Shown: positions 63,769 to 64,000 of the stretch, in pieces
How the letters are laid out: every line of letters starts with the position of its first letter
Position numbering within the stretch: position 1 is the stretch's first letter
NCBI RefSeq assembly: GCF_000828515.1
Contig: NZ_AP010872.1
Coordinates: forward strand, 505,222-569,221
Origin: Candidatus Ishikawaella capsulata Mpkobe
GTDB lineage: Bacteria > Pseudomonadota > Gammaproteobacteria > Enterobacterales > Enterobacteriaceae
Length of the DNA: 64,000 bases
Direction: 5' to 3'
Position numbers and translations under genes: made by a program
Notes under the pieces: generated by a model
What the model was told of the DNA's origin: nothing
Seen by the model: only the letters and a program-made list of their open reading frames with translations
Database searches by the model: none

Positions 63769-64000
63769 ATGCGTTTATTATTAGCTTTATTTACTTTACA
63801 TTCAACCGGACCACCTTACAATTAGCTGCAATTTGTTTTACCTGGCGATTCGGACTATTTCTTAGTATCCAGTGGATTTCTTATTGCCTAATTCATTTTA
63901 CTCTCTTTTCTGTATTTGAAATAATATTATTCTATTCACTTGCAGCAGGATATCTTTCTATTTATGCTTCTTGATTTACCGCCGTATTGAATTATTTCTG
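63769..64000 (+). pseudogene. lnt: Decayed apolipoprotein N-acyltransferase, N-terminal part
   Basis: MRLLLALFTLHSTGPPYN, stop, aligns with [20 protein letters not shown]; then in another frame WRFGLFLSIQWISYCLIHF aligns with WGFGLFGSGINWVYVSIATF, and LAAGYLSIYAS, stop, FTAVLNYF aligns with LLAAYLSLYTGLFAGVLSRL. Two stops and a frameshift within 75 codons exclude function of this part. The gene continues past the window edge. Confidence 0.85.

Noticed and set aside
1-64000. CRISPR arrays, insertion sequences, toxin-antitoxin or secretion genes
   Set aside because: No regularly spaced repeats, transposase motifs or matching genes were seen anywhere in the window; all intact frames but the DUF2076 gene and ratB have well-known housekeeping or metabolic identities or clear E. 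coli orthologues.

Overview
The window is about 70% A+T by eye and reads as part of the chromosome of a genome-reduced gammaproteobacterial symbiont related to Enterobacterales, of the kind that lives in insects (Blochmannia, Baumannia and Ishikawaella are comparable; the species cannot be fixed from this sequence). The evidence is close protein similarity to Escherichia coli for nearly every gene, E. coli-like gene order with most intervening genes deleted, low G+C, long empty spacers, recognisable pseudogenes in their ancestral positions, and no phage, insertion sequence, CRISPR array or toxin gene.

Layout: (1) 1-12.2 kb: 5' part of tyrS, a pdxH pseudogene, rnt, grxD, ribE, tRNA-Val, pykF, the complete sufABCDSE operon and a ydiK-like pseudogene. 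(2) 12.2-22 kb: acpS-pdxJ, era-rnc, lepB-lepA, ung, grpE with a sigma-32 type promoter, nadK, a probable bamE remnant, ratB/rnfH, smpB and tmRNA. (3) 22.8-23.6 kb: an isolated DUF2076-type gene with a histidine/acid-rich tail. (4) 24-33.9 kb: the complete hisGDCBHAFI operon, gnd and dcd. (5) 34-64 kb: ybhL, moaED, the bio locus (bioDCFB and divergent bioA around a BirA-type operator), pgl, gpmA, sucABCD, sdhCDAB, gltA, ybgI, remnants of a lipoprotein gene, pgm and possibly ybfF, then fldA, glnS, four tRNAs, miaB, ybeZ, ybeY and decayed corC and lnt. Block 5 is collinear, inverted, with roughly 0.69-0.82 Mb of the E. coli map as I remember it.

Functionally the window combines nutrient supply (histidine, biotin, riboflavin synthase, pyridoxine phosphate synthase) with the central metabolism behind it: pyruvate kinase, phosphoglycerate mutase, oxidative pentose phosphate steps (pgl, gnd), citrate synthase and the 2-oxoglutarate to fumarate part of the TCA cycle. 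Iron-sulfur assembly (Suf) and flavodoxin support BioB, MiaB and SdhB. Losses cluster in envelope functions (lnt, corC, bamE; the tol-pal genes are absent from their ancestral place), sugar interconversion (pgm), regulation (fur absent beside fldA) and vitamin B6 (pdxH broken although pdxJ is intact). I found no wholly new biological system; the strongest points are the retained BirA operator, the retained heat-shock promoter, the broken pdxH beside an intact pdxJ, the moaDE pair without moaABC, and the unexplained DUF2076 gene.
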